The position numbers were made by a program, and so were the translations under genes. From NCBI RefSeq assembly GCF_003481985.1, contig NZ_QUMD01000050.1, positions 1-7,880 of the forward strand: a DNA stretch of 7,880 nt, in the 5' to 3' direction. Positions within the stretch are counted from its first letter, which is position 1, and every line of letters begins with the position of its first letter. This DNA is from Clostridium sp. OF09-36 (GTDB lineage Bacteria; Bacillota; Clostridia; Lachnospirales; Lachnospiraceae). Below, piece by piece: positions 1 to 6,692 of this stretch. Below the pieces are notes generated by a model. The model ran no database searches. It was not told where the DNA came from and saw only the letters and a list, made by a program, of their open reading frames with translations.

Positions 1-2
1 AG

Positions 3-451
3 CAGGAAAATGTAAATGTATCAATTAAGGGATATATTGATTTTTATAATGTACATTTTGATAGTGCGTATGATTCTGTGAATTTTTCGGTGTTGAAAAA
101 GGTAACGCCAATAGAGATTTGTTTGAAGATTTTTCTGCTATATTTTCACGTTATATACCATCAGAAAAGGTGATTGTGAAGTCTTCAGAAGAGAGGCTAC
201 TTATTGGAAGAAGAACAGAGGGCAATAATCCTAATGCGATATATTGTTTTGATGTTAGAAGAAATGGTAAAAAAGAAGATGGGACGCCTAATGGAAGAAG
301 TGTTGAAAATAGCAATAAGGCAGAAATATTAAGACCAGATTTGTACAAAAGATATTTTAGTGATACAAACTTGAGTTTTTTCTTTTCTGATGATCCAACA
401 GAAGAAAGAACAGATAGAGAAATAATTGAGAGTTTTGCTAAAAGAAAATAA
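3..451 (+). pseudogene. 3' part of an unrecognised gene, broken by a one-base frameshift
   Basis: The gene enters from the left edge. The frame starting at base 3 is open to a TGA at 171-173, but from about base 100 the protein-like reading is in the next frame, which runs to the TAA ending at 451. Joining the two at the run of five A's at 96-100 gives a smooth product: ...NFSVLKK then GNANRDLFEDFSAIFSRY and onward to FAKRK. One missing A explains it: six A's would read K-K-G. About 149 codons are visible. The C-terminal part is charged, with no membrane segment and no motif I recognise. The alternative is a separate gene starting at TTG 119, but that start lacks a good ribosome-binding site. 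It lies 31 bases before the PLD-family gene on the same strand, so the two probably share a transcript. Function unknown. The frameshift could be real decay or a sequencing error. Confidence 0.6.
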
Positions 452-482
452 TTAAAATTGTAGCATACGAGGTATATTGTTA

Positions 483-1595
483 ATGATAATTTCAAAGAGG
501 CTTGAAGATGCAGAGTTTATTATGTCGAAAGATGAACTGACATATTCTGCTGTTATCGAGGACTTTAAAAATGCAAGTCAGATACATATTTTGACGTATA
601 ATATTTCAAAAGACCAAAATGTCTTATTAAAAGCATTGAAGGATTGTGAAAAAGATACAGAGATATGTATTGTATCAAATATTCCGGGACGTTGGGAATC
701 CTATTTTGGAAAAACCTATGCAGATAAGGCCAAAAGAAGCATTTCATTATATAAAAGTAAGTTGTCTCCACAAAAGATTGCGGATAAAGCAGAGGTTTAT
801 TTTTGTTTTTCAAATCATGCAAAAATTATTATGACTGATAATATTGCGTATGTAGGATCGTCAAACTTTTCTGAAGAAAGTGCAGACAATTTTGAGTCGG
901 GCTTTATAAGCAGAGATGTTGATTTTATTGAACTTCTACAAGAGGAAGTGTTTCCGTGGATTATTGATAGTTCTAGCGAATATAAGACAGATGAAGAACT
1001 TTTGTTTTTAGAAATGGCAATACGAAAGAGTATTGCAATGTTTGGAGCAATGCATGAAGAGTATTATCAGATGTTTTATTTACTCTCAGATCATAGGGGA
1101 ATAGAAAAATGGTATTATAATACTACAAGCAGTGTTTTACATACAAGAGACTTAGAGAAGGCAAAGGAGATATGTTATCAATACCTGGAATTATTAAAAA
1201 GAGTTAATAAAATATTTGACTTGCGTGTGTTCTATGAAAAGGGAATTGATAATTTGGATACTGTGATAGAAGAAGCAAGCCATACGATTGAAAATATGGA
1301 GATGCTTTTTACGGGAAGTGTCTATGATTTGGCTAAGTTTGATGAACAAGATTTCGTGGATGAATATCTTAGTGAATGCTATGCTGAGGCTTATGATGAA
1401 AAATTAGATTATTATGTAGATAAAGCTATGAGTGCAGCAAGTAACGCATTTGCTGAATTGGCGGAGGAAGCTAACGATGAAGCTGATATGTTACTTAGGC
1501 AAATTGAGGAGTTGGAGACTTTAGCGAAAAAAGTACTGAAATTATTCAAATCATTACCATTGAATGATATAAGAATTGATAATACAAAGAAGTAA
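483..1595 (+). CDS. Single-HKD phospholipase D-superfamily protein with helical C-terminal region
   Basis: The 370-residue product has an N-terminal PLD-like domain (about 1-155). It carries one HKD signature, H112-x-K114-x4-D119, followed by the typical GSSN at 125-128. Family members with one such motif, such as Nuc and BfiI, work as dimers that share the active site, and many are nucleases. The substrate here is not visible; nuclease activity is inference. Residues from about 160 to the end are acidic and strongly helical (for example ADMLLRQIEELETLAKKVLKL), fitting oligomerisation or partner binding. There is no signal peptide or membrane segment, so it is probably cytoplasmic. I prefer ATG 483 because CGAGG at 468-472 lies 10 bases upstream; TTG 477 is in frame but only 4 bases from it. 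AT-rich codon use matches the broken gene upstream and differs from the DNA to the right, suggesting the pair was acquired together. A defence or toxin role is possible but unproven. Confidence 0.85.
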   Translation: MIISKRLEDAEFIMSKDELTYSAVIEDFKNASQIHILTYNISKDQNVLLKALKDCEKDTEICIVSNIPGRWESYFGKTYADKAKRSISLYKSKLSPQKIADKAEVYFCFSNHAKIIMTDNIAYVGSSNFSEESADNFESGFISRDVDFIELLQEEVFPWIIDSSSEYKTDEELLFLEMAIRKSIAMFGAMHEEYYQMFYLLSDHRGIEKWYYNTTSSVLHTRDLEKAKEICYQYLELLKRVNKIFDLRVFYEKGIDNLDTVIEEASHTIENMEMLFTGSVYDLAKFDEQDFVDEYLSECYAEAYDEKLDYYVDKAMSAASNAFAELAEEANDEADMLLRQIEELETLAKKVLKLFKSLPLNDIRIDNTKK

Positions 1596-1696
1596 GTGGT
1601 TTTAGCTGGGGTAAACGCTATCCCCCTAAGTGGGGCATGAATTTTTTCGCAAAAGACTACGGTTTCGCTATTTAGTATAAGAAGTAACTTTCACCG
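1596..1696. other. Non-coding seam between AT-rich module and RlmD fragment
   Basis: There is no open frame of note here; the frame of the next gene is closed by TAA at 1685-1687. The stretch holds GGGG at 1608-1611, CCCCC at 1622-1626 and GGGG at 1632-1635, so the C-run could pair with either G-run. The second pairing has a five-base loop and is followed at some distance by six T's (1642-1647), giving at best a weak terminator for the PLD gene. Base composition changes across this stretch, so it may contain a recombination junction. Confidence 0.4.
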
Positions 1697-1712
1697 CATG
1701 TGGAGACGGTTG
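1697..1712 (+). other. Candidate attachment-site remnant in the RlmD HVETVV motif
   Basis: CATGTGGAGACGGTTG encodes HVETV(V), the conserved C-terminal motif of RumA/RlmD methyltransferases. Integrative elements of streptococci and other Firmicutes are known to insert in this 3' end of the rum gene. Similarity to the methyltransferase begins exactly here and all upstream coding sequence is missing, as expected of an element end that carries a replacement 3' terminus. No integrase and no second copy of the site lie in the window, so this is inference. Confidence 0.35.
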
Positions 1713-2011
1713 TCTTGCTTTCCAAGGGTGAGGTCGACTCGAAAAAGATTCGGGTTGAGTTCTCTTTGGAAGACATGGATATGTCAGAGTTTCAGGATGG
1801 GGCAACCTACACGCAGATCAAGGACTATGTACTGGAACATAGCGGATTAAAGATATCCAACCTGTATATCTCGCAGATTAAGCGGAAATGTGGGATTGAG
1901 GTAGGCAAAAACTATAATCTGCCGAAATCCGAGGATTCCAGACAACCCCAGTGTCCACCGGAAAAAGAGAAAGCAATTATGGAAGCATTCAAATATTTTG
2001 GGATGATCTAA
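1700..2011 (+). CDS. C-terminal fragment of RlmD/RumA-type 23S rRNA uracil methyltransferase, with added domain
   Basis: The 103-residue frame opens with VETVVLLSKGEVDSKK, the extreme C-terminus of 23S rRNA (uracil-5-)-methyltransferases; the preceding CAT supplies the H of HVETVV. The catalytic SAM-binding part is absent, so it cannot be an active methyltransferase. The rest (about residues 35-103, TYTQIKDYVLEHSGLKISNL to CPPEKEKAIMEAFKYFGMI) is a small domain that, from memory, recurs in many gut Clostridia attached to such fragments and is followed by the same downstream gene; its function is not known to me. GTG 1700 is the first possible start, with no ribosome-binding site before it, so translation is doubtful. 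It may be a remnant carried on an integrative element. Codon use is less AT-rich than in the genes to the left. Confidence is high for the homology, low for it being a working gene. Confidence 0.6.
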   Translation: METVVLLSKGEVDSKKIRVEFSLEDMDMSEFQDGATYTQIKDYVLEHSGLKISNLYISQIKRKCGIEVGKNYNLPKSEDSRQPQCPPEKEKAIMEAFKYFGMI

Positions 2012-2035
2012 CATCCCGCAGAATGGAGGTTTCTT

Positions 2036-2284
2036 ATGGATAGATTGACTTCTTGTGAGTTTAACATGGATACTGCCTGTGTGGAGCTGAAATTTGCGAA
2101 TGGCAGCATGATTGCCATTGATACGATTGCTGTGGAAAACGAGATTGCCGACAATATGTATCAGCGGTCAGAGCTGGATTATCTGATTTACAATGACCCG
2201 GTTGGATATGCTGATTTGATACTGAACGGCGATCCCGAAACCTATTTGAAAACTGTCACAGAGTATAGATCTTTGGATAGCTGA
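2036..2284 (+). CDS. Small conserved protein of gut Clostridia (DUF6061-like, tentative)
   Basis: An 82-residue acidic protein with no membrane segment, signal peptide or metal-binding cluster. The start at ATG 2036 is supported by GGAGG at 2025-2029, six bases upstream. The N-terminal half looks like a short beta-rich fold (CVELKFANGSMIAIDTIAVE), and the C-terminal half is helical (SELDYLIYNDPVGYADLIL). From memory this kind of protein, annotated as DUF6061, sits directly after the RlmD-like fragment in many Clostridia; the family name is not verified here. Function unknown. It lies 24 bases after the preceding frame and is followed by a hairpin with a T-run, so it probably ends a transcript. 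Confidence 0.75.
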   Translation: MDRLTSCEFNMDTACVELKFANGSMIAIDTIAVENEIADNMYQRSELDYLIYNDPVGYADLILNGDPETYLKTVTEYRSLDS

Positions 2285-2294
2285 TAATTTAAGG

Positions 2295-2334
2295 CGGCAA
2301 GGAGCTTGGTTTCTTCTTGTCGCTGAACCTTTTT
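2295..2334 (+). terminator. Likely Rho-independent terminator after 2036-2284
   Basis: CGGCAAGGAG (2295-2304) pairs with CTTCTTGTCG (2313-2322) as a ten-base-pair stem with two G-U pairs and an eight-base loop. Five T's follow at 2330-2334, but seven bases separate them from the stem, which is longer than ideal. It may act as a terminator or as another structured element end. Confidence 0.4.
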
Positions 2335-2343
2335 ACAAGAATC

Positions 2344-2385
2344 TCTAAGAATAAAGCAAATACCCATATAATCATGCGAAAGGAG
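2344..2385 (+). promoter_or_regulatory. Probable promoter and ribosome-binding site for the 2394 gene
   Basis: A perfect -10 box TATAAT lies at 2367-2372, but the -35 position (around 2344-2349, TCTAAG) is poor. AAAGGAG at 2379-2385 is a strong ribosome-binding site eight bases before ATG 2394. It follows the hairpin at 2295-2334, consistent with a new transcript starting here. Confidence 0.4.
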
Positions 2386-2393
2386 TGTGTGCG

Positions 2394-3500
2394 ATGAAAT
2401 TATCCTACAACAAGGTGTTCGATAGATATACAATGTCTTTTTCAGATAAACTGGCTGAATTTTCGTATTCTCTGTACAGAACACTGAGATTGCAGTTGGC
2501 AAAGATATTCCCACTTTCAGAACATGAGAAATATCGGTTTGATGATGACCCATTTTCGAAAGAAAAATCTGCTGATATGCCACAAGGCTTTGACTACATA
2601 AAAAAAGAGAGTGTCAATGGATTTGTAAAGTTAGATTACATAGATTTGTACGATTATCTTCCCAAAGAAGACCTGCCAAAGTTTATTAAGGAACTAAAGA
2701 AATGTGTTCGCCGAAATAAGATAACTTCTTTTGGTGCATTTCGTTCCCGTGAGGATATTGATAAGATCGACAATTTTGGTCGCTATTATGATGGTCAGGC
2801 TTTTACACATATTTTATCAGTTCGGTTTCGCAAAAACGAAAAGCTCCAACAATCTTGTTCTGATATTTCCGTATCTCTTCGTAATCTGTCAGCCACTTTT
2901 CTTTTAGTACAGTATCGTGTATATATTACAAAAGAATTTAATGCTAAGATCGCAGAAGTATGTAAGGAAAAGTATTCTGGATATACAACGGTTTATAGAC
3001 AATTCAATACACCCTGGTATGCTGTAAAAAAATTTGGCAGATCATCTCATACTGGCAATAATGTTCGTCAAGAAAAAATCTATAAGATGATTTCTCAACT
3101 GAAGTGGCAAATATTGAAGGAAATTCGCAAGACATATTCCGTTTACTTTTGGGAAGACGGAATATTTACACCGACATTTGAAACATATTCGACCAATATC
3201 CGTCCCAGTAATGAGCGTCGCAATTTAGAGTTTTGGGATAGTATGTCGTTTGACAGAGTTGCCGACTATGCACCAACGTATAACGCCTGCGTATGCTGGG
3301 ATTATAAGCATGGAGAAAATGAGGGATTACGTTTATCTGCTTTCTGTGGCGGAAATTACTCTAAAGACGATCATTTGCCGGAGATAGCCCACCATGATAT
3401 CTCGGATATATATGGGGGTTATTTAACTGCAGCTACATTAGAATATGTTGCAGATAGAGATATTGCGATCTGCAATAAAAAAAATCAGCAAAGTGATTAG
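2394..3500 (+). CDS. Unrecognised protein, N-terminal part of a frameshift-split gene
   Basis: ATG 2394 is chosen over GTG 2385, which lies inside the ribosome-binding site. The frame gives 368 residues and ends at TAG 3498-3500. I do not recognise the family. The sequence is rich in aromatic and basic residues (KKCVRRNKITSFGAF, LSVRFRKNEK, WQILKEIRKTYSVYFW), with a cysteine-containing stretch NACVCWDYKHGENEGLRLSA, and no signal peptide. After the A8 run at 3477-3484 the frame reads only five more residues (QQSD plus the preceding N). Removing one A instead gives ...IAICNKK-ISKVIRKAKTSS..., which continues into the frame ending at 3900. The intended product is therefore probably about 501 residues with a C-terminal membrane segment. 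Truncation by mutation, transcriptional slippage at A8, or sequencing error all fit. An isolated accessory gene between two terminators could be a cargo or defence gene, but nothing in the sequence proves that. Confidence 0.7.
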   Translation: MKLSYNKVFDRYTMSFSDKLAEFSYSLYRTLRLQLAKIFPLSEHEKYRFDDDPFSKEKSADMPQGFDYIKKESVNGFVKLDYIDLYDYLPKEDLPKFIKELKKCVRRNKITSFGAFRSREDIDKIDNFGRYYDGQAFTHILSVRFRKNEKLQQSCSDISVSLRNLSATFLLVQYRVYITKEFNAKIAEVCKEKYSGYTTVYRQFNTPWYAVKKFGRSSHTGNNVRQEKIYKMISQLKWQILKEIRKTYSVYFWEDGIFTPTFETYSTNIRPSNERRNLEFWDSMSFDRVADYAPTYNACVCWDYKHGENEGLRLSAFCGGNYSKDDHLPEIAHHDISDIYGGYLTAATLEYVADRDIAICNKKNQQSD

Positions 3501-3900
3501 AAAAGCTAAAACATCCTCTGTTCTAAAACTCAGAGTTGCGGTTGAACGGAAGTTATATTATTGTTATCGTTTTATTTCTGAATTTTCAGGTAAATCTATA
3601 GATCACGATGATGCTAAAGCCTTTAGACATCAGTTTTATAAAAAAGGTTCTGTATCGTCAAGAAGTCTTGAAGGTATATCTAAAAGAATCCGGGAGACAA
3701 AAACGCAAATTGATAATATACTAAAGTTGCTGAATGATGCGGCTGAATACAGAAGCAGTGAATCAAACATAAAACTGCAGTGGATCATGATGATCGTGAC
3801 TATTCTGTCTTTGTTCGTTGCATTGTCCAGTATTATCAATGGCAATGTTGTAAGTGAGATCAAAAATTTAATTGAGTGGATAAAAACACTGATTTCGTAA
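3445..3900 (+). CDS. C-terminal part of the split gene: coiled coil plus membrane anchor
   Basis: This frame overlaps the end of the preceding one by 56 bases. The first available ATG (3445) has no ribosome-binding site and its first 13 codons read the wrong frame of the upstream gene, so independent translation is unlikely; the natural sequence begins at ISKVIRKAKTSS (from base 3484). That part contributes 138 residues: a basic segment, a helical region (about 72-104 of the 151-residue frame, RSLEGISKRIRETKTQIDNI) likely to be coiled coil, one hydrophobic segment WIMMIVTILSLFVALSSI at 113-130, and a short amphipathic tail. In the joined protein the membrane segment falls near 463-480, making this a tail-anchored or single-pass protein with its large N-terminal part probably cytoplasmic. 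A perfect stem-loop terminator follows 35 bases later. Family unknown. Confidence 0.65.
   Translation: MLQIEILRSAIKKISKVIRKAKTSSVLKLRVAVERKLYYCYRFISEFSGKSIDHDDAKAFRHQFYKKGSVSSRSLEGISKRIRETKTQIDNILKLLNDAAEYRSSESNIKLQWIMMIVTILSLFVALSSIINGNVVSEIKNLIEWIKTLIS
3477..3484 (+). other. A8 homopolymer at the frame junction
   Basis: Eight consecutive A's sit exactly where the coding frame moves from the 2394 frame to the frame ending at 3900. With seven A's the two join without a gap. Runs of this length are slippery for RNA polymerase and for replication, so the site could produce a mixture of truncated and full-length protein or switch by mutation. Confidence 0.65.
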
Positions 3901-3935
3901 TGAAATCTACTGTTCAATAATACGTTGATGCTTAC

Positions 3936-3972
3936 AATTGCCCGTGGGAGAAATCCTACGGGCAATTCTTTT
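3936..3972 (+). terminator. Strong Rho-independent terminator
   Basis: AATTGCCCGTGGGA (3936-3949) and TCCTACGGGCAATT (3954-3967) form a 14-base-pair stem with a single G-U pair and a GAAA tetraloop, followed by CTTTT. It ends the transcript of the split gene and insulates the BlaI operon downstream. Confidence 0.9.
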
Positions 3973-3999
3973 GTATCTTTTCTATGAACTCTATTGCTT

Positions 4000-4027
4000 T
4001 TGATTGTCTAATATAGTAGACTATATT
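4000..4027 (+). promoter_or_regulatory. Promoter with overlapping BlaI-type operator palindrome
   Basis: A -35 box TTGATT (4000-4005) and a -10 box TATATT (4022-4027) are spaced by 16 bases. Between and over them lies the perfect palindrome AATATAGT-AG-ACTATATT (4010-4027). BlaI/MecI repressors bind dyads of this kind with TA-rich arms that overlap their own promoters, so autorepression is the natural reading. It is seen directly as sequence; the binding protein is inferred from the adjacent repressor gene. Confidence 0.65.
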
Positions 4028-4062
4028 TGAAATCTAACGGTGTAGACAAGGAGGGCATGAAT

Positions 4063-4431
4063 ATGGATTTTCCGAAGATTCACGAAAGTGAATATCGTTT
4101 TTGCTTGATTATGTGGGAGCATGAGCCGGTTACTGCTGCCCAGCTTGTAAAGCTGTGCCAGGATCAGCTCGGATGGAAAAGGACTACGACTTATACCGTT
4201 ATCAAGCGTCTTGGAGAGCGTGGTGTGTTGAAGAATGATAATGGCACTGTTTCTTCTCTCGTTTCCAAAGATGAAGCCCAGGCGTGCGAGATCGACGAAC
4301 TGCTTGAGAAGAAATTCGAGGGTTCTCTACCTGCTTTTATCGCTGCATTTACGAAACATCAGGATATGTCCGAAGATGAGCTTGACGAGGTGCAGCGTAT
4401 GATCGACTGCATCCGGAGAGGAGGCAAATAA
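4063..4431 (+). CDS. BlaI/MecI/CopY-family transcriptional repressor
   Basis: A 122-residue winged-helix repressor, close to the usual length of about 120-130 for BlaI. The DNA-binding part is clear: a helix at 22-34 (PVTAAQLVKLCQD), then the recognition helix WKRTTTYTVIKRLGERGVL at 38-56, the most conserved stretch of the family. The C-terminal helices (about 70-118) form the dimerisation domain. ATG 4063 is preferred because AAGGAGG at 4048-4054 is eight bases upstream; the in-frame ATG 4057 is only two bases from it. The stop overlaps the start of the sensor gene in TAATG, so both are translationally coupled. By family knowledge the dimer represses its own operon and is cleaved or released when the partner metallopeptidase is activated. 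No beta-lactamase or copper pump gene is present, so the regulated target and inducing signal are unknown. Confidence 0.92.
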   Translation: MDFPKIHESEYRFCLIMWEHEPVTAAQLVKLCQDQLGWKRTTTYTVIKRLGERGVLKNDNGTVSSLVSKDEAQACEIDELLEKKFEGSLPAFIAAFTKHQDMSEDELDEVQRMIDCIRRGGK

Positions 4432-6692
4432 TGAGCGACCTGTTTTTAAAAATCGTTAACATGAGTATATCGGCAAGCTGGCTTGTCGTGGCTGTGCTGA
4501 TACTCAGACTTGTTTTGAAGAAAGCTCCCAAGTGGATCAATGTTCTGCTTTGGGGCATCGTGGCTGTCAGACTGATCTGCCCGTTTTCTTTTGAGAGTGC
4601 ACTGAGCCTGATTCCAAGTGCAGAAACATTTCCTGAAAAAATAATCTCCGGGCCGAGCTTCGATGTTCAGACCGGCATTACTCCCATTGATAACCGGATA
4701 AATGATTATCTTGGAGATTGGTATTTTGAAGGTGTTACTGTTCCCACAAACAATGGTAATAACGTGATGACTATTCTTACCATTGTTTGGATTATTGGTA
4801 TTCTGCTTTTAGCCACCTATACTATTATCAGCTATCAGCGTCTGAATCGAAAAGTTGATACTGCTGTTCACTACAAGGACAACATTTTCCAGAGCGAGAA
4901 TGTAAGCTCTCCGTTTGTGCTTGGTATTATCAATCCGAGAATCTATCTTCCGTTCAGCATGAACGAACAGGATATGGAACACGTTGTTGCCCATGAGCAG
5001 GCGCACATTCGTCGTAAAGACCATTGGTGGAAACCCCTGGGGTTTCTCTTGCTGACGATCTATTGGTTCAATCCTCTGATGTGGCTGGCTTATGTTCTGT
5101 TGTGCCGTGACATTGAGCTTGCCTGTGATGAAAAAGTCATCAAGGAACTTGGCAACGAGCAGAGAGCCGATTACACTCAGGCACTTGTGGCCTGCAGCGT
5201 CAACCGTCGCATGATTGCGGCCTGCCCACTCGCCTTTGGTGAAGTTGGTGTTAAAGATCGTGTGAAATCCGTGATGAATTATAAGAAACCTGCGTTCTGG
5301 ATTATCATTCTTGCAGTGATTGCCTGTGTGATCGTTGCGGTCTGTTTTTTGACCAACCCGATGGGATTCCAATTCGATGAAGCAACACACACCATCGTTT
5401 CCGCAAATCATTTTGATATGCGAAATGCGGATGACACGGTTGCTATTGAAATGAATCCCGCACAGATTAGTGAGTTGAGTTCTCGACTGGCCAGGGTCAA
5501 GAACACGAAGAAGAGCGATGAATATGGTGGATTCACACCGGGATATCAAATCAGCGCACTCCTGAAGGATGGCACATATATCCGGATAAACGGTTATTCT
5601 TTCTCCAACAATGGTATGGTGGATATAGAGTGGAACGGAGAACGGTATGTTGTATCCGACGGAGAGTTCCAAGATTATTTGAGTAGAATCTGTGTGGGAG
5701 GAGATGTTGCAGTTGCTGAACCTGTACCGTCTGTTACAAAATGGTTTGACTATCTTGAAACACCAGATGAGATGCAGTGGGGGGGTCGCCATGAGATTAA
5801 TCTTCCAGAGTTCCCGGATGTGACTTTCCGTTGGACTTATGGAGAAATGATGGCTGTTACGGGTAACGAAATCACTTCGTTGTATACCGGGATGCCCATC
5901 TGGAACGCCTATTTCTGCGACCTCACCGGCGACGGCTTGCCTGAGTTGTGTTCTACAATCAGTTGGGGATCTGGCATGATTGATAACCGTGTCACCATCT
6001 ATGACTATGCAAACGGAGCAAGCTATGAACTGTCTGACCGAGGATATTTCGATTTTACCCTCAGATTTAATGAAGCTGACGGATACCTCTATGTAGATAA
6101 AAAGAAATATAATACTGATGAACTGGTAGAAACTGGTCGATTGGTTTTCAAGAATAATTGTATTCAGATTGAAGGTTTTTCCAACGAAGCGCATCAGGTT
6201 TTCCAAGCTGAAATTCTGGAAGATCATAATGGTTATTATCTTGTGAAGCCTGTTGAAGGTAGCTGGGAACTGAATAGTGCAGACCGAATTGAAGTACCTA
6301 TCAGAAATGCTCATCCATCACCAGAACCTGAAATCGGAGATGTGATTGAAATTGAATACTCCGGTGAAATCCTTGAAACTTATCCTGCACGAATTGCGGA
6401 TGTTTATGGAATCAAGGTTATAAAGGAAACCGAAACATGGGACTTAATCCCTATGGTTATGGTGAACGGGATACTGTATCTTGATACTGGTCATGAAAGC
6501 AAAATAGAAGCAAGATGTGGTGTTATGGATGGAGAAATCACATCCCAGGTTGATGGAAATAAACAGCCCAGCGTTGACGATCAATCCAATTTTGGTACAG
6601 GATATGGTTATCAATACGGGGCAACTGAGGGAACCATTGAACTCTTTATGAATGGCAAGTGGTGGATCTTCGCTACCGAAGAAGCACGATAG
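4431..6692 (+). CDS. BlaR1/MecR1-like M56 metallopeptidase sensor, prematurely ended
   Basis: This 753-residue membrane protein starts at ATG 4431, overlapping the repressor stop by one base. Membrane segments lie at about 13-30, 34-51, 113-134, 203-224 and 289-307. The cytoplasmic zinc peptidase motif HEQAH is at 188-192, and the downstream DIELACDE (227-234) supplies the third ligand region, so the peptidase looks intact. The part after 310 should be outside the cell. It is not a penicillin-binding domain: I see no SxxK/SxN/KTG set. Instead there is a segment with WNGERYVVSDGEF (401-413), a calcium-loop-like DLTGDGLPEL (497-506), an OB-like region resembling DUF3221 (about 592-665, EIGDVIEIEYSGEILETYPA) and a terminal region to WWIFATEEAR. 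The TAG at 6690-6692 is followed by 105 more in-frame codons, so the original protein was probably about 859 residues. Likely role: sense an unknown outer signal and inactivate the repressor. Confidence 0.9.
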   Translation: MSDLFLKIVNMSISASWLVVAVLILRLVLKKAPKWINVLLWGIVAVRLICPFSFESALSLIPSAETFPEKIISGPSFDVQTGITPIDNRINDYLGDWYFEGVTVPTNNGNNVMTILTIVWIIGILLLATYTIISYQRLNRKVDTAVHYKDNIFQSENVSSPFVLGIINPRIYLPFSMNEQDMEHVVAHEQAHIRRKDHWWKPLGFLLLTIYWFNPLMWLAYVLLCRDIELACDEKVIKELGNEQRADYTQALVACSVNRRMIAACPLAFGEVGVKDRVKSVMNYKKPAFWIIILAVIACVIVAVCFLTNPMGFQFDEATHTIVSANHFDMRNADDTVAIEMNPAQISELSSRLARVKNTKKSDEYGGFTPGYQISALLKDGTYIRINGYSFSNNGMVDIEWNGERYVVSDGEFQDYLSRICVGGDVAVAEPVPSVTKWFDYLETPDEMQWGGRHEINLPEFPDVTFRWTYGEMMAVTGNEITSLYTGMPIWNAYFCDLTGDGLPELCSTISWGSGMIDNRVTIYDYANGASYELSDRGYFDFTLRFNEADGYLYVDKKKYNTDELVETGRLVFKNNCIQIEGFSNEAHQVFQAEILEDHNGYYLVKPVEGSWELNSADRIEVPIRNAHPSPEPEIGDVIEIEYSGEILETYPARIADVYGIKVIKETETWDLIPMVMVNGILYLDTGHESKIEARCGVMDGEITSQVDGNKQPSVDDQSNFGTGYGYQYGATEGTIELFMNGKWWIFATEEAR

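Noticed and set aside
90..104. Programmed -1 frameshift at G-AAA-AAG
   Set aside because: The heptamer lacks the matching first base of a canonical A-AAA-AAG site, and I see no clear stimulatory structure. A missing A is simpler.
1622..1647. Strong terminator after the PLD gene
   Set aside because: The stem is only four base pairs and the T-run starts six bases after it; kept only as a note in the non-coding stretch.
2242..2583. Minus-strand frame across the small gene, hairpin and start of the 2394 gene
   Set aside because: It runs through a promoter, terminator-like hairpin and two plus-strand genes with good ribosome-binding sites, and has no credible start signal.
4809..6314. Minus-strand open frame of 501 codons opposite the sensor gene
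   Set aside because: It lies entirely antisense to the clearly coding BlaR1-like gene, has low-complexity, histidine- and isoleucine-rich shadow composition and no ribosome-binding site.
6690..6692. TAG read as pyrrolysine
   Set aside because: No pyl gene or related methylamine methyltransferase context is visible, and a single nonsense change explains the data.
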